A stretch of 64,000 bases of DNA from Paenibacillus sp. H1-7. Its GTDB lineage: Bacteria; Bacillota; Bacilli; Paenibacillales; NBRC-103111. Below are positions 34,160 through 43,237 of this stretch, piece by piece (position 1 is the first letter of the stretch; every line of letters begins with the position of its first letter). The stretch is taken from assembly GCF_022354825.1 (NCBI RefSeq), contig NZ_CP031168.1:8236501-8300500 (forward strand), in the 5' to 3' direction. Position numbers and translations under genes: made by a program. The notes below the pieces were generated by a model. That model saw only the letters and a program-made list of their open reading frames with translations. It was not told the origin of the DNA and ran no database searches.

Positions 34160-35056
34160 CTAGCGTAAGAAATCAACTAGGCTAGGCTGAATGATTTTAG
34201 CGCCGGCAGATAAAGAGGCTTGATATACATTTTCACCCATTTTAAGATTCGTTATCACCTCTGCCATGTCGGCATCTTCCGTTTTAGATTGCAAGCCCTG
34301 AAGATTCGTTCCCATATCTTCCAATCTACCTTGAATCAGTTCAACGCGGTTGGTTCTAGCTCCAATTTCAGAACGCTTTTCAAGAAGCTTGTTCATTCTC
34401 GTATCGATTTTATCAATAGCCTGACTTACACCATCATAGTTATTGTTCCCGAGGTCAGTAATAAGGGTTTGTATGATCTGGAATGCATTATCCGGGTCAG
34501 TTGTTTCACCAAAGGTTTCCGTTCCCGTCACATTGATAGGAAGCTTGATGCCAGGCCCCATCTCGAATTGTAGCAAACCATGATCTGTGGTTTCCACCAT
34601 AGCATTGGCTTCCGAATACGGCTTCGTATCCGTTAATTGTCCATTGAAGACATACTTTCCTTGGAACTTGCTATTGCCAATATCAACAAGTTGTCTATAC
34701 ATCTCTTCAATTTCGGTTTTAATAGCCTCCATTGCTGTATCCGGATTGGAACCATTAGACCCTTGAACTGCTAGCTCTCTTATATGCTGCATGACATTGC
34801 CCGCTTGTCCCAGCATTGTATCGGTGAAATCAAGATAAGATACCGCCGAATCAACATTCTTTTGAAATTGATCATTTGCGGAAAGCTCACTTCTGTACCT
34901 CATCGAAAAAGTAATTCCTACAGGATCATCGGAAGGAGCGTTCAATTTACGAGCTGTGGATAGCTGATTCTCCAAGTTGCTCATACGGCTCAAGTTAGAG
35001 CTGACGTTTCGTAACAATTGGTTACTAATCATATTTTGGGTAACTCTTGTCGTCAT
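34160..35056 (-). CDS. flgL: flagellar hook-associated protein FlgL (HAP3)
   Basis: 298 residues from ATG 35056; a GTG three codons upstream is possible. Flagellin-like ends: RVTQNMISNQLLRNVSSNLS and a C-terminal coiled coil ending SLSAGAKIIQPSLVDFLR, with ARKLNAPSDDPVGITFSMRYR as the family signature. Forms the hook-filament junction with FlgK. Confidence 0.96.
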   Translation of the reverse strand: MTTRVTQNMISNQLLRNVSSNLSRMSNLENQLSTARKLNAPSDDPVGITFSMRYRSELSANDQFQKNVDSAVSYLDFTDTMLGQAGNVMQHIRELAVQGSNGSNPDTAMEAIKTEIEEMYRQLVDIGNSKFQGKYVFNGQLTDTKPYSEANAMVETTDHGLLQFEMGPGIKLPINVTGTETFGETTDPDNAFQIIQTLITDLGNNNYDGVSQAIDKIDTRMNKLLEKRSEIGARTNRVELIQGRLEDMGTNLQGLQSKTEDADMAEVITNLKMGENVYQASLSAGAKIIQPSLVDFLR

Positions 35057-35078
35057 TCTCTCCACTTCCCACTAATTA

Positions 35079-36629
35079 TTATCGTCCAACTACACCCATA
35101 CCGTTGATAATTTTATCTAATGTTTCGTCAAATGTTGTCATTGCTCTCGCAGCTGCATTATAGGCATGCTGGAATTTAATCATATTGGACATTTCTTCAT
35201 CAAGTGAAACACCGCTAACCGATTGCCTTCTTGATTCAACCTGGTCAACAAGAACTTTTTGATTTGTTGTTTGACGTTGAGCTTCTTTTGTTTGCACACC
35301 AAGCTGACCAACAACAGATCTGAAATAATCATCTACAGTTGCTTTTTGTGGATCCGTTGCCGTACCGAAGTTATATTGAGTATCTCTAACTTGAGAAATC
35401 ATCAGTGCCATCGTGTTATTCCCTCTTACCACCTTCTCATCTAAGCCAGTACCGGTCGTCCGCAGGGAGGTTGCAATTAAATTCGGGTTATCTACAATAG
35501 CCGTGTTAATCTTCAATGATGCCGCAGTAATTACTTCTCCAGGATTTCCGGCAAAAAAAGGAATTCCCGATGGGGTATTGCTAAAGTTATAACCTAATTT
35601 GTGGAGACCATTAAAACCGTCCACTTCTACAGTTAAATCGTTAGCTAAGGTTCGATTTGCACCAGTGTATGTAATACCGTTAAGAATCGTACCCTCAGGT
35701 AGAACGGAATCCTTCGGGATTGTTACCGTGATTTTACCATTCACTAAGGTATTAGCCATTTTATCAAGCTCAGAAATATAATTTCTTACATACTGATCCC
35801 TAGATACGATCATTCCGTAAACTTCGCCGCTATTTAAATCTCCTGATGTAAACGCAGTGGCCAGAGTATCACTCGATACCGTTGCAGGTACATCGCCTGT
35901 TACAAGAGGAGTTCCTCCCATAGTAATATCATAACCTTGGTCGGTTTCCCTAACTTGAATATTGACAACTTTCGACAGCTCATCAGTTAACAAATCACGT
36001 TGATCTCGTAGGTCATTGGCGTCATCACCAAGTCCTTCAATACGTCTGATCTCTCCATTAAGATTAGAAATCGTACTAGTTAATGTATTAATTTGGCTAA
36101 CTTTTACATTAATATTCTCTGTTAAATCAGCGCTTAAGTCGTTTAATTGTTTGCTTGTAGAATTAAAGGCATCCGCCATAGCCAACGCATTCTCTCGTAC
36201 GATTTTGCGGCCATCTGTGCTCTCTGGGTTTTTACTAAGCTCAGACCATGATTTCCAAAAGTTATCGATGACAGTTCTAATGCCCGTCTCGGAAGGTTCT
36301 GTTATGATTTTCTCAAGTTTTTCTAATGTATCTTGCCTGATAGACCAGCTTCCGTAGGATTTATTTTCATTTCTAAACTGACTATCCAAAAAACCTTCTC
36401 TAATTCTGGTGATAGATCCAAATTCGACCCCCGTACCCAATTGCCCTGGTACAGCAGAATGAGTCATGCCTACGGCCTCAATTGGCCTTGATGTATTCAT
36501 ATTAACAACCTGTCTGGAATATCCAGCGGTATTAGCGTTAGCAATGTTATGTCCCGTAGTTTGCAAAGCGGCTTGTTGTGTAAACAAGCTTCGTTTGGAG
36601 GTCTCTAGTCCATGAAATGTCGAACGCAT
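35079..36629 (-). CDS. flgK: flagellar hook-associated protein FlgK (HAP1)
   Basis: 516 residues. N-terminal FHGLETSKRSLFTQQAALQTTGHNIANANTAGYSR-type motif (split here: residues 4-38) and C-terminal FQHAYNAAARAMTTFDETLDKIINGMG, both hallmarks of rod/hook/HAP proteins. Begins and ends the hook-filament junction together with FlgL. 17 bases after flgN. Confidence 0.97.
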   Translation of the reverse strand: MRSTFHGLETSKRSLFTQQAALQTTGHNIANANTAGYSRQVVNMNTSRPIEAVGMTHSAVPGQLGTGVEFGSITRIREGFLDSQFRNENKSYGSWSIRQDTLEKLEKIITEPSETGIRTVIDNFWKSWSELSKNPESTDGRKIVRENALAMADAFNSTSKQLNDLSADLTENINVKVSQINTLTSTISNLNGEIRRIEGLGDDANDLRDQRDLLTDELSKVVNIQVRETDQGYDITMGGTPLVTGDVPATVSSDTLATAFTSGDLNSGEVYGMIVSRDQYVRNYISELDKMANTLVNGKITVTIPKDSVLPEGTILNGITYTGANRTLANDLTVEVDGFNGLHKLGYNFSNTPSGIPFFAGNPGEVITAASLKINTAIVDNPNLIATSLRTTGTGLDEKVVRGNNTMALMISQVRDTQYNFGTATDPQKATVDDYFRSVVGQLGVQTKEAQRQTTNQKVLVDQVESRRQSVSGVSLDEEMSNMIKFQHAYNAAARAMTTFDETLDKIINGMGVVGR

Positions 36630-36646
36630 ATCGTCACTCTCCCCAA

Positions 36647-37144
36647 TTAAGCTCTTGCGTTAAAGTATCCGGTCTTATTAAAGCCTTTTGATCGTTGCGA
36701 AGGATTATGATAGAAACCGTCATCATCAGGGCCTACAATTACATCCAAAGAATAGTTTATAAATTTCATTGATTCCTCGATCAGCTGCTGATTCAACTGA
36801 TTCATTTCCCTCAACTTCTGTATCGTCCCCAAAAGCTGCTTCTGCTTTCCTAACAGCAGCTTCTTGTCGTCCACATTAAACACAATTTTCGTCAGGTCGC
36901 TTACCGTCACCTTCGGATTCGGTTTATAACCCTTCTCGATCATATATTGGCCTATGGCTTCGACACGCTGCCCATCCAATTCGTTGATTTGCTTGATCAG
37001 CTTGTTTTCTTTCGCCACGATCTGCATCAGCTGTTCCACATCATTGCGGATGAGCACCTGCTTTTTCCGTTCACCCAGCTCAAGCAGACTCTCATGAATG
37101 TCGTTTAATGTTGTCATCGTTTGTATTAACGCTTCGAATGCCAT
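36647..37144 (-). CDS. flgN: flagellar export chaperone FlgN
   Basis: 165 residues from the second ATG (GGTGG lies at the right distance from it). All-helical with heptad-like leucines (LNDIHESLLELGERKKQVL, KLIKQINELDGQRVEAIGQYM). FlgN binds FlgK and FlgL; here it directly precedes flgK-flgL in the operon. Confidence 0.9.
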   Translation of the reverse strand: MAFEALIQTMTTLNDIHESLLELGERKKQVLIRNDVEQLMQIVAKENKLIKQINELDGQRVEAIGQYMIEKGYKPNPKVTVSDLTKIVFNVDDKKLLLGKQKQLLGTIQKLREMNQLNQQLIEESMKFINYSLDVIVGPDDDGFYHNPSQRSKGFNKTGYFNARA

Positions 37145-37174
37145 GCTCATCCACCTATGGAATCAGAATTGGAA

Positions 37175-37447
37175 TTACTTGATAAAAGGAAACAGCTTTT
37201 CAGCCAATGCTCTCGCATCGATTTTATAAGTACCGTTCGCTACCGACGTTTTTAATGCTTCCACTTTCTCTCGATTCTTCTCTGCTGCTGCCGCATTGTG
37301 TGTCTCCAATAGCTCTTTCGCCTCGCTGGAAATTTCGACTTGATCTTTCTTTTTGCCGGTCTTGCCCGTTCCTGATGATTGCATCGCTTCTTGGGACTTC
37401 ATATATTGATTTACAGCCCCGACTCTATTCGTTCCATTTATCTTCAT
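37175..37447 (-). CDS. flgM: anti-sigma-D factor FlgM
   Basis: 90 residues. MKINGTNRVGAVNQYM at the start and the C-terminal sigma-binding part DQVEISSEAKELLETH. Holds sigma-D inactive until hook completion lets it be handled or exported, thereby gating the late genes (hag, flaG operon). Preceded by its own sigma-D-like promoter. Confidence 0.95.
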   Translation of the reverse strand: MKINGTNRVGAVNQYMKSQEAMQSSGTGKTGKKKDQVEISSEAKELLETHNAAAAEKNREKVEALKTSVANGTYKIDARALAEKLFPFIK

Positions 37448-37478
37448 CGATGTTCACCTCTTTATATACATAAAATAA

Positions 37479-37531
37479 CTCCACCGGATAAGCGCTACTA
37501 CTTTTATCGGTGGAGTTTCTCTGAAAGTTTA
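37479..37531 (-). promoter_or_regulatory. sigma-D-like promoter of flgM overlapping a terminator-like hairpin
   Basis: Minus strand TAAA (37528-37531) - 16 bases - ACCGATAA (37504-37511). The -10 lies inside the hairpin CTCCACCG / CGGTGGAG (37479-37515), which is followed by TTATTTTAT and could terminate yvyF transcripts. So yvyF read-through and the flgM promoter compete for the same DNA. Confidence 0.6.
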
Positions 37532-37547
37532 TATTAATTTGATAATA

Positions 37548-37976
37548 TCATTGTTGGTGCCGATCCCGCAATCGGTCGGTGATTTTAAACTGCATCCGAT
37601 TCGCATCCTCTTGCTGTGTATGCTTCCGCTGTTCATCTTCGCGAAGATTACTGGCGTCTTTCGTCAGCTTCGAGCGGCAGGAATCACATATGGTATGCAC
37701 CCGGATAGGGGTATTACAGACTTCGCAATTGTAAGCCATATTAGGATTATTATTGATGGAAATCCGGCCTTCACGAATAAACTTCGTAATTTGTTTTATC
37801 GATACCCCCGTCGCTTCGCTCAATTCGGTTATATAGCAAGCGCGATTCTCCCTAAGATATTTCAAGCATTTTTCATACTGAAGATCGATTTCCTTAATGC
37901 AATTTCCACATAGACCGTAGTTGTTTTTGACATATACTCTCCCGCAACGCTGACAATTGTCTACATTTAAACTCAT
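37548..37976 (-). CDS. yvyF: YvyF flagellar operon protein (TIGR03826 family)
   Basis: 142 residues from ATG 37976, behind GGAGGGGAG. Two zinc-ribbon-like cysteine pairs: CQRCGRVYVKNNYGLCGNC at the N-terminus and CEVCNTPIRVHTICDSC near residue 90, around a helix-turn-helix-like stretch (TELSEATGVSIKQITKFIREG). Same place as yvyF in B. subtilis, between comFC and flgM. May bind DNA; its role is unclear. Confidence 0.88.
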   Translation of the reverse strand: MSLNVDNCQRCGRVYVKNNYGLCGNCIKEIDLQYEKCLKYLRENRACYITELSEATGVSIKQITKFIREGRISINNNPNMAYNCEVCNTPIRVHTICDSCRSKLTKDASNLREDEQRKHTQQEDANRMQFKITDRLRDRHQQ

Positions 37977-38089
37977 AATCTGCTCCCCTCCCATGAACGG
38001 TTCCCTGTTTGCTCTATTATTAGGTCTAGTGTACTGTAACACCCATGAGATTGTACACCATATTTTTTAACATATTTCGACAAATCGGA

Positions 38090-38869
38090 TTACCTAGCCC
38101 AGCTAATTCCATACACATGTATGCCTTCAAGCTCTCGGCGCACCGTTTTGGCGCATTCGTTCAGTGTACTGCCCGTTGTGTAAACATCATCAATCATGTA
38201 CAGCTTGATCGGCGAGTAGGCCGCCAGCTGCTTTAAGGCAATCGCCGATGCTGGAATCAGCGCAAAAACCCCCTGCAAATCTTCCAGCCGGTCTCCACGC
38301 GTCTTAAAGCTTTGTTTGTCGGTGTGCCTTGTCCGCTCCAGTAAGGGTATGACGGGGATGCCAGCTCTCTTGCCCAGCTCTTCAGCCAGCTGCTGTGCCT
38401 GATTAAAGCCCCGCTCCAGCTGCCTTTCTCTGCTAAGAGGCACGTACGTGATCAGCTCCCTAAAAGTCGGCTGTTCGTTCATGTCTTCCGCTCCGGATCT
38501 ATGCAAATGATAGGCGTGCAGCAGCATCGTCCCAATGAGCTGGCGAAGCTTCTCGTGACCGCGATATTTGAATAATGCCAGCCATTCCTTCATTAACGGG
38601 CTGTAGGCTACCGCGCTGCGGTTTTGGACAAAAAATGTGTCCCGACGACGTAAACAGTCCGTACAATGGTCGGGCCTGCCGCACCGCTCGCAGCGAACCT
38701 GCAAGATCCATGGAACTGCCTCCAAGCAAGCGTCACACAATGGAAGCTCTCGATGCTTGCTATACCGGCCGCCGCATGCCGTGCAAGCGGACTTACTGGC
38801 TGAGAGCAGCCCCTCCGTTATTCGTACTAGCCGTTGCCAACCTTGTCGGAATCGGCTTCCTCCGCTCAA
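38090..38869 (-). CDS. comFC: ComFC, phosphoribosyltransferase-like competence protein
   Basis: 259 residues; TTG start 12 bases after AAGGAG and overlapping the comFA stop by 4 bases. N-terminal zinc-finger cysteines (CTACG ... CDAC, CERCG ... CTDC) and a C-terminal PRTase domain with the PRPP loop MIDDVYTTGSTLNECA. Needed for DNA uptake in competent Bacillus and helps the ComFA motor. Confidence 0.93.
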   Translation of the reverse strand: MSGGSRFRQGWQRLVRITEGLLSASKSACTACGGRYSKHRELPLCDACLEAVPWILQVRCERCGRPDHCTDCLRRRDTFFVQNRSAVAYSPLMKEWLALFKYRGHEKLRQLIGTMLLHAYHLHRSGAEDMNEQPTFRELITYVPLSRERQLERGFNQAQQLAEELGKRAGIPVIPLLERTRHTDKQSFKTRGDRLEDLQGVFALIPASAIALKQLAAYSPIKLYMIDDVYTTGSTLNECAKTVRRELEGIHVYGISWAR

Positions 38870-40755
38870 GCTTCACCCACTCCTTTTCCCCGTAAATATC
38901 CCTTCTTCCTGGCTAGTGTGTTCATTCCTTTTATTTGACGTACGGCCTCTAACTGAGCACGAGTCCTCTCTTTGGAAGCGAAATATACATGCCCTGCCGG
39001 GTCTTCCGCAGAACGCCCTGCTCTGCCCGCCATCTGCACCAATGCTGCCGAATCAAAAATAGGCTCGTCCGCATCTACAATCAGCACGTCGGACTTCGGA
39101 ATCGTGACGCCCCTCTCAAGGATCGTTGTCGTTACCAAAATGCGGGTTTGCTTGCTGCGAAAATCGACAACCTTTTGACCTCGCTGCTCATCCTTGGAAG
39201 AAGTGCCTTCCGTAACGACTTGCGGAAACGTATTGCGCAGCAATCCGACCAACGGCTCCACCATATGGATCTTTGGAACAAAAACGAACAGCTGTGCGCC
39301 TCTATGTATCGAATGAGCCACGATCTGTTTCAGCTTGGGTGCGAGAGTCATCTTCTGCAGCTGTTGACGAACGGGCGGTGCAGGAACCAGCACGGGAACA
39401 GGCAAAGGGTGGCGATGGTAGCGTGCCGTTACTTTCACATGCGGCAATCGGCCGCTAGCGGCTGCCTTTTGCAGCTCACGCGGAGGTGTCGCGGACAGCA
39501 GAATCGTCGCTCCGTTCACCTTGCACACTTTTTCTGCAGCATACTGCAGTACGGGATTATTGTGGTAGGGGAACGCGTCCAGCTCATCTATGATCACCAG
39601 ATCGAACGATTGATCGAACCGCAGCAGCTGATGCGTTGTAGCAATAGTAATAGGAGCCATATCCCACCGCTGATCACTGCCGCCATATAACGTGACAACC
39701 GGCGTGGGGTGGAACGCTTTTTCCAGCCGGGGCTTCAACTCCAGCACAACATCCTTCCGCGGAGTGGCGACAACTACTCTTCCGCCGCGCGCAACCGTAT
39801 ACTGGATCATGGGAAAAATCATCTCCGTCTTCCCCGCTCCAGTTACCGCCCAGATGAGAAACTTCGCCGGTCTATCTGGATGCATATGCCCCGATTGTAA
39901 TTCATTCCCTTTCAAAAATAACAATGCTTGTCCCGACGCTTCCGCTTGAATCTCGCTTAGCCCCCACGGACTCAAGTAAGGCTCGAGCTTTGGCCCGGTA
40001 TCCGCTATGGCTGAGGTGTTCGGTCTAACCATAAGGTTGCCTTTTGCCGGTTGAATGGATACTGAGCAATACCGGGACCGCCCCATGGTCAAGCATTCCT
40101 CACAATACGGACACTCCGTACCGCAATACATGCATTCGGTTAGCACCATGTGCTTCAGCCCGCTCCCGCATCGGCGGCAACGGAAGCTTCTTACCTGATG
40201 AATCCAGGGAAACTTGCGCTCCCTTATCATCTCAATCCCTTGATCCAATTGCAGCATGCCGTACAAATACGCTGTCTGCAAATAAGCCAATGGACGTGCC
40301 AACGCATCCGTGAGCCCATAATGCTCCATCAGCTGCTTCACTTCATCCAACAGCAAGCTCCGTCCTTGCATCCAATGGACCATCCGCTCGAGCTCATCCG
40401 CTAGAATAGGCATAGGGTCACCATGACTTTGCAAATAAGCCTCCCATTGCTTCCGCGTACAGTCTACCATCTGCAGCCCATCCGCCGGTAAAGGCAGCTC
40501 GAGCTGCGATGCTTGTTCTCTCACAGTCTTAAGAAAAACACCCGGTCCTGTAGCGCCTTTACCCGTCCAATCAAGCGCATTAAGCTTATCCCGCAATACG
40601 ACAGCTTGTCCAAAAGAAATGGCCGGCTCCAGCATCCGGATCTTGATAGACTCCGAACGCTGACCGAACCAATAGTCCATATCAGCCACTATATCTATTG
40701 ATAGGTTCCACTTCATAGAGTGATTATCGAGAACTACATATAGGATGGATTTCAT
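38866..40755 (-). CDS. comFA: ComFA, DNA-import helicase
   Basis: 629 residues, longer than B. subtilis ComFA (463) owing to an N-terminal region of about 190 residues. Then a four-cysteine zinc finger (CRRCG ... CMYC ... CPYCEEC, about 195-230), Walker A VTGAGKTEM near residue 308, Walker B as DELD in VIIDELDAFPY, SATPPRELQ (motif III), and VQMAGRAGRSAEDP (motif VI). ATP-driven pulling of single-stranded DNA into the cell. comFB, present between comFA and comFC in B. subtilis, is absent. Confidence 0.94.
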   Translation of the reverse strand: MKSILYVVLDNHSMKWNLSIDIVADMDYWFGQRSESIKIRMLEPAISFGQAVVLRDKLNALDWTGKGATGPGVFLKTVREQASQLELPLPADGLQMVDCTRKQWEAYLQSHGDPMPILADELERMVHWMQGRSLLLDEVKQLMEHYGLTDALARPLAYLQTAYLYGMLQLDQGIEMIRERKFPWIHQVRSFRCRRCGSGLKHMVLTECMYCGTECPYCEECLTMGRSRYCSVSIQPAKGNLMVRPNTSAIADTGPKLEPYLSPWGLSEIQAEASGQALLFLKGNELQSGHMHPDRPAKFLIWAVTGAGKTEMIFPMIQYTVARGGRVVVATPRKDVVLELKPRLEKAFHPTPVVTLYGGSDQRWDMAPITIATTHQLLRFDQSFDLVIIDELDAFPYHNNPVLQYAAEKVCKVNGATILLSATPPRELQKAAASGRLPHVKVTARYHRHPLPVPVLVPAPPVRQQLQKMTLAPKLKQIVAHSIHRGAQLFVFVPKIHMVEPLVGLLRNTFPQVVTEGTSSKDEQRGQKVVDFRSKQTRILVTTTILERGVTIPKSDVLIVDADEPIFDSAALVQMAGRAGRSAEDPAGHVYFASKERTRAQLEAVRQIKGMNTLARKKGYLRGKGVGEA

Positions 40756-40776
40756 TAATCACCTGCTAGTTCATAA

Positions 40777-41175
40777 TTACATCGTTTTGTAAGCGGTTAC
40801 CAAACCATCTTGGGCGCCAAGCCGAACAACAATAACCTGCTTATCTTCATATTGTCGGATCCATTCATCCATAGATTCAGGTCCTTCAAAGATACAAATA
40901 TCCAGATTATTTTCCTTTCGGAAACGTTCGGCTATAGCTAGCGTATCATCCGTTGAGCCTTCGTCGGCGATAGTTACATGGACGTCTCTACCTTTGAGCC
41001 GCGAGAAAAACAGGAGCGAACGAATGTACCATTCCACTTGCATTTGATTATTATGTGTAATAAGCAATAGATGCGTTATCTTCCGGTCACTTTTCCGGTG
41101 CCGCCGATAACACCAATGCACCAAGGCAATACTTGCAGCATAGCTGCCAAAAATCCACAGTAACCCTAACATCAT
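40777..41175 (-). CDS. small membrane-anchored glycosyltransferase-like protein
   Basis: 132 residues from the ATG behind GGGAGGGAG. One N-terminal hydrophobic segment (LGLLWIFGSYAASIALVHWCY) then a short alpha/beta domain resembling the start of a GT2 fold (VTIADEGSTDDTLAIAERF). It is too short for a full transferase and lacks a DxD motif, so activity is doubtful. Lies between degU and comFA. Confidence 0.65.
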   Translation of the reverse strand: MMLGLLWIFGSYAASIALVHWCYRRHRKSDRKITHLLLITHNNQMQVEWYIRSLLFFSRLKGRDVHVTIADEGSTDDTLAIAERFRKENNLDICIFEGPESMDEWIRQYEDKQVIVVRLGAQDGLVTAYKTM

Positions 41176-41231
41176 CGCGGCTCCCTCCCTTAAGACCAGT
41201 ATATGCCGCAATGAGTTGGTTGGTTCCTGTT

Positions 41232-41957
41232 TTAGAGTGTGACCCAGCCGTTTTTAATAGCAATAATGACGGCTTGCGTCCGATCGTCAACCTCCATTTT
41301 TTGGAGAATGCTGCTGACGTGGTTTTTCACTGTTTTCTCACTAATATACAAAAACTCGCCGATCATCTTGTTGCTCTTTCCTTCGGCCATTAGACGAAGC
41401 ACCTCGGCTTCTCTGCGCGTCAAAGGACTGTTGTCGGAATGGACGTATTTCACTCCCGCCTCTTTCGCTACCGCTCCGTTGCCGGCTACTCCGACCTCAT
41501 CCAAATAAGTCATTCTGCGCAGCTGATTGATCAGCTTACCCGTTACCTTAGGATGTATGTAGGCATGTCCTGCAACGACAGAGCGAATTGCATTAATCAG
41601 CGACTCCGCCTCCATATCTTTGAGCAAATAGCCGGAAGCGCCTTTACGCAGCGTCTCGAATACATAGCTTTCGTCATCATGAATCGACAGAATGATTACC
41701 TTTATATCAGGAAAAATATCCTTCAGCTTCTCGGTAGCAACCACGCCGTTCTCGACCGGCATGTTAATATCCATTAATACGATATCCGGTGATAACGAAT
41801 TACACAACTCGATGACCTGAATTCCGTCACCGCACTCGCCTACAACCTCAAGATCGTTCTCCATATTTAAAATGCGTTTGACCCCTTCGCGAAACAGCTG
41901 GTGGTCGTCTGCAAGCACGAGCTTTATATTGCGCTTCGTATTTCCCATGATGTCCAT
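41232..41957 (-). CDS. degU: response regulator DegU
   Basis: 241 residues. Receiver domain with VLADDHQLFREGV, phospho-acceptor D63 in IVLMDINMP and the conserved lysine in YLLKDMEAESL; C-terminal LuxR/NarL-type helix-turn-helix (LTRREAEVLRLMAEGKSNKMIGE). Controls exoenzymes, competence and motility genes together with DegS. Start ATG follows AAGGAGGAG, 4 bases after the degS stop. Confidence 0.96.
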   Translation of the reverse strand: MDIMGNTKRNIKLVLADDHQLFREGVKRILNMENDLEVVGECGDGIQVIELCNSLSPDIVLMDINMPVENGVVATEKLKDIFPDIKVIILSIHDDESYVFETLRKGASGYLLKDMEAESLINAIRSVVAGHAYIHPKVTGKLINQLRRMTYLDEVGVAGNGAVAKEAGVKYVHSDNSPLTRREAEVLRLMAEGKSNKMIGEFLYISEKTVKNHVSSILQKMEVDDRTQAVIIAIKNGWVTL

Positions 41958-41961
41958 TATC

Positions 41962-43116
41962 TTACTCCTCCTTCGAGTCTAGTTTAATTGGAATCAACAT
42001 CGATACCTTCGTGCCGGCCCCTTTAGCCGATTGAAGCTCCATTCTGCCCTCGAGCAGCTCAACACGCTCACGCATGCCTATTAAACCGTAATGACTTCCT
42101 TTCTCAATCTTTTTATCGATACTTTCAACAGCAAACCCGATTCCGTTATCGGTCACGACGATTTTGACCATTTGCTGCTGATAGGTTACCTCTAGTGTAA
42201 CATGAGAAGCTTGCGCATGCTTCGCTACGTTGGAGAAAGCTTCTTGAACAAGGCGATAAATCGCGACTTCCATCCCCGACGGAAGACGGGAGTCTTTCCC
42301 CGTAAAATCGAACTGCGTGCGGATTCTCGATTTTTCCTCAAAATCCTGTACGAACTTCCTGACGGCCGGAATCAGACCGAGATCGTCCAAGGCCATTGGC
42401 CGGAGGTTAAATATGATTTTGCGGACTTCCTCAATCCCGCCTCGAACCTGTCCTTTCAGGTCCACCAGCTCTTCTTTAACAGAAGTATAGGCTTGCTTGG
42501 TAAGCATCCGTTCGGCGATTTCCGTTCGCAGCACGACGTTTGCCATCGTTTGTGCCAAGCCGTCGTGTATTTCCCGGGCAATCCGTTTGCGTTCCTCTTC
42601 CTGGGCCAAAATAATCTTCAAACCAAGCAGCTGTCGATTTTTGGCGGATTCCAGCAACCGGGTTACCTGGTTCAAATCTCCCGACAGGTACTCAAGAACT
42701 ACATTCACTTGCGAGACGACCGATTCCGCTCTCTCCAGTTGTTTATCGACATTTTTAATCCTTTTTTGCAGATCGTCCCGTCTCGCCTTCAGGTACAGCT
42801 CCTTCTCCCTGTAGGTAGCGAGCTGAGTTTGCATCTGCGTGGCGAATTCGTAAGCGGTCCGTATGTCCTCTTCCTTGAATCGTTTAAAATCACGGCTTAC
42901 CTCGGTCAAACGGATGCGAGCCCGCCTATATTCCATTTCAATATGATCGACCATATCGATCGTTTTCGTCGTTTCGTCGATAACTTGCTCCAGTTCGTTA
43001 TTAAGTGCGTTCCGCTCTGACCGGACATTCTCGCAAATTTCAAATATCTGATATTTGCTGCTCTCCATGACGTCAATCGCATTTTTAATAATGCGGTCCA
43101 ATGCGTCCACTTGCAT
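41962..43116 (-). CDS. degS: sensor histidine kinase DegS
   Basis: 384 residues from ATG 43116 (GAAGGGG upstream); no membrane segment, as for cytosolic B. subtilis DegS. N-terminal coiled-coil sensor part (1-180), phosphorylated histidine in REIHDGLAQTMANVV (HisKA_3 type), and ATPase domain with NLRPMALDDLGL and DNGIGF plus GLIGMRERVELLEG. Phosphorylates DegU encoded directly after it. Confidence 0.95.
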   Translation of the reverse strand: MQVDALDRIIKNAIDVMESSKYQIFEICENVRSERNALNNELEQVIDETTKTIDMVDHIEMEYRRARIRLTEVSRDFKRFKEEDIRTAYEFATQMQTQLATYREKELYLKARRDDLQKRIKNVDKQLERAESVVSQVNVVLEYLSGDLNQVTRLLESAKNRQLLGLKIILAQEEERKRIAREIHDGLAQTMANVVLRTEIAERMLTKQAYTSVKEELVDLKGQVRGGIEEVRKIIFNLRPMALDDLGLIPAVRKFVQDFEEKSRIRTQFDFTGKDSRLPSGMEVAIYRLVQEAFSNVAKHAQASHVTLEVTYQQQMVKIVVTDNGIGFAVESIDKKIEKGSHYGLIGMRERVELLEGRMELQSAKGAGTKVSMLIPIKLDSKEE

Positions 43117-43237
43117 ATGCCAGGCCCCTTCATTAACGATTCCATATGGAGAAGCCTGTTCGACCCCGAGTGTCGGACAGGCTCCTAGCAATATAGTACC
43201 ATATTTATCGACGTTTGTAAGAGGAGCATGGAACTAA

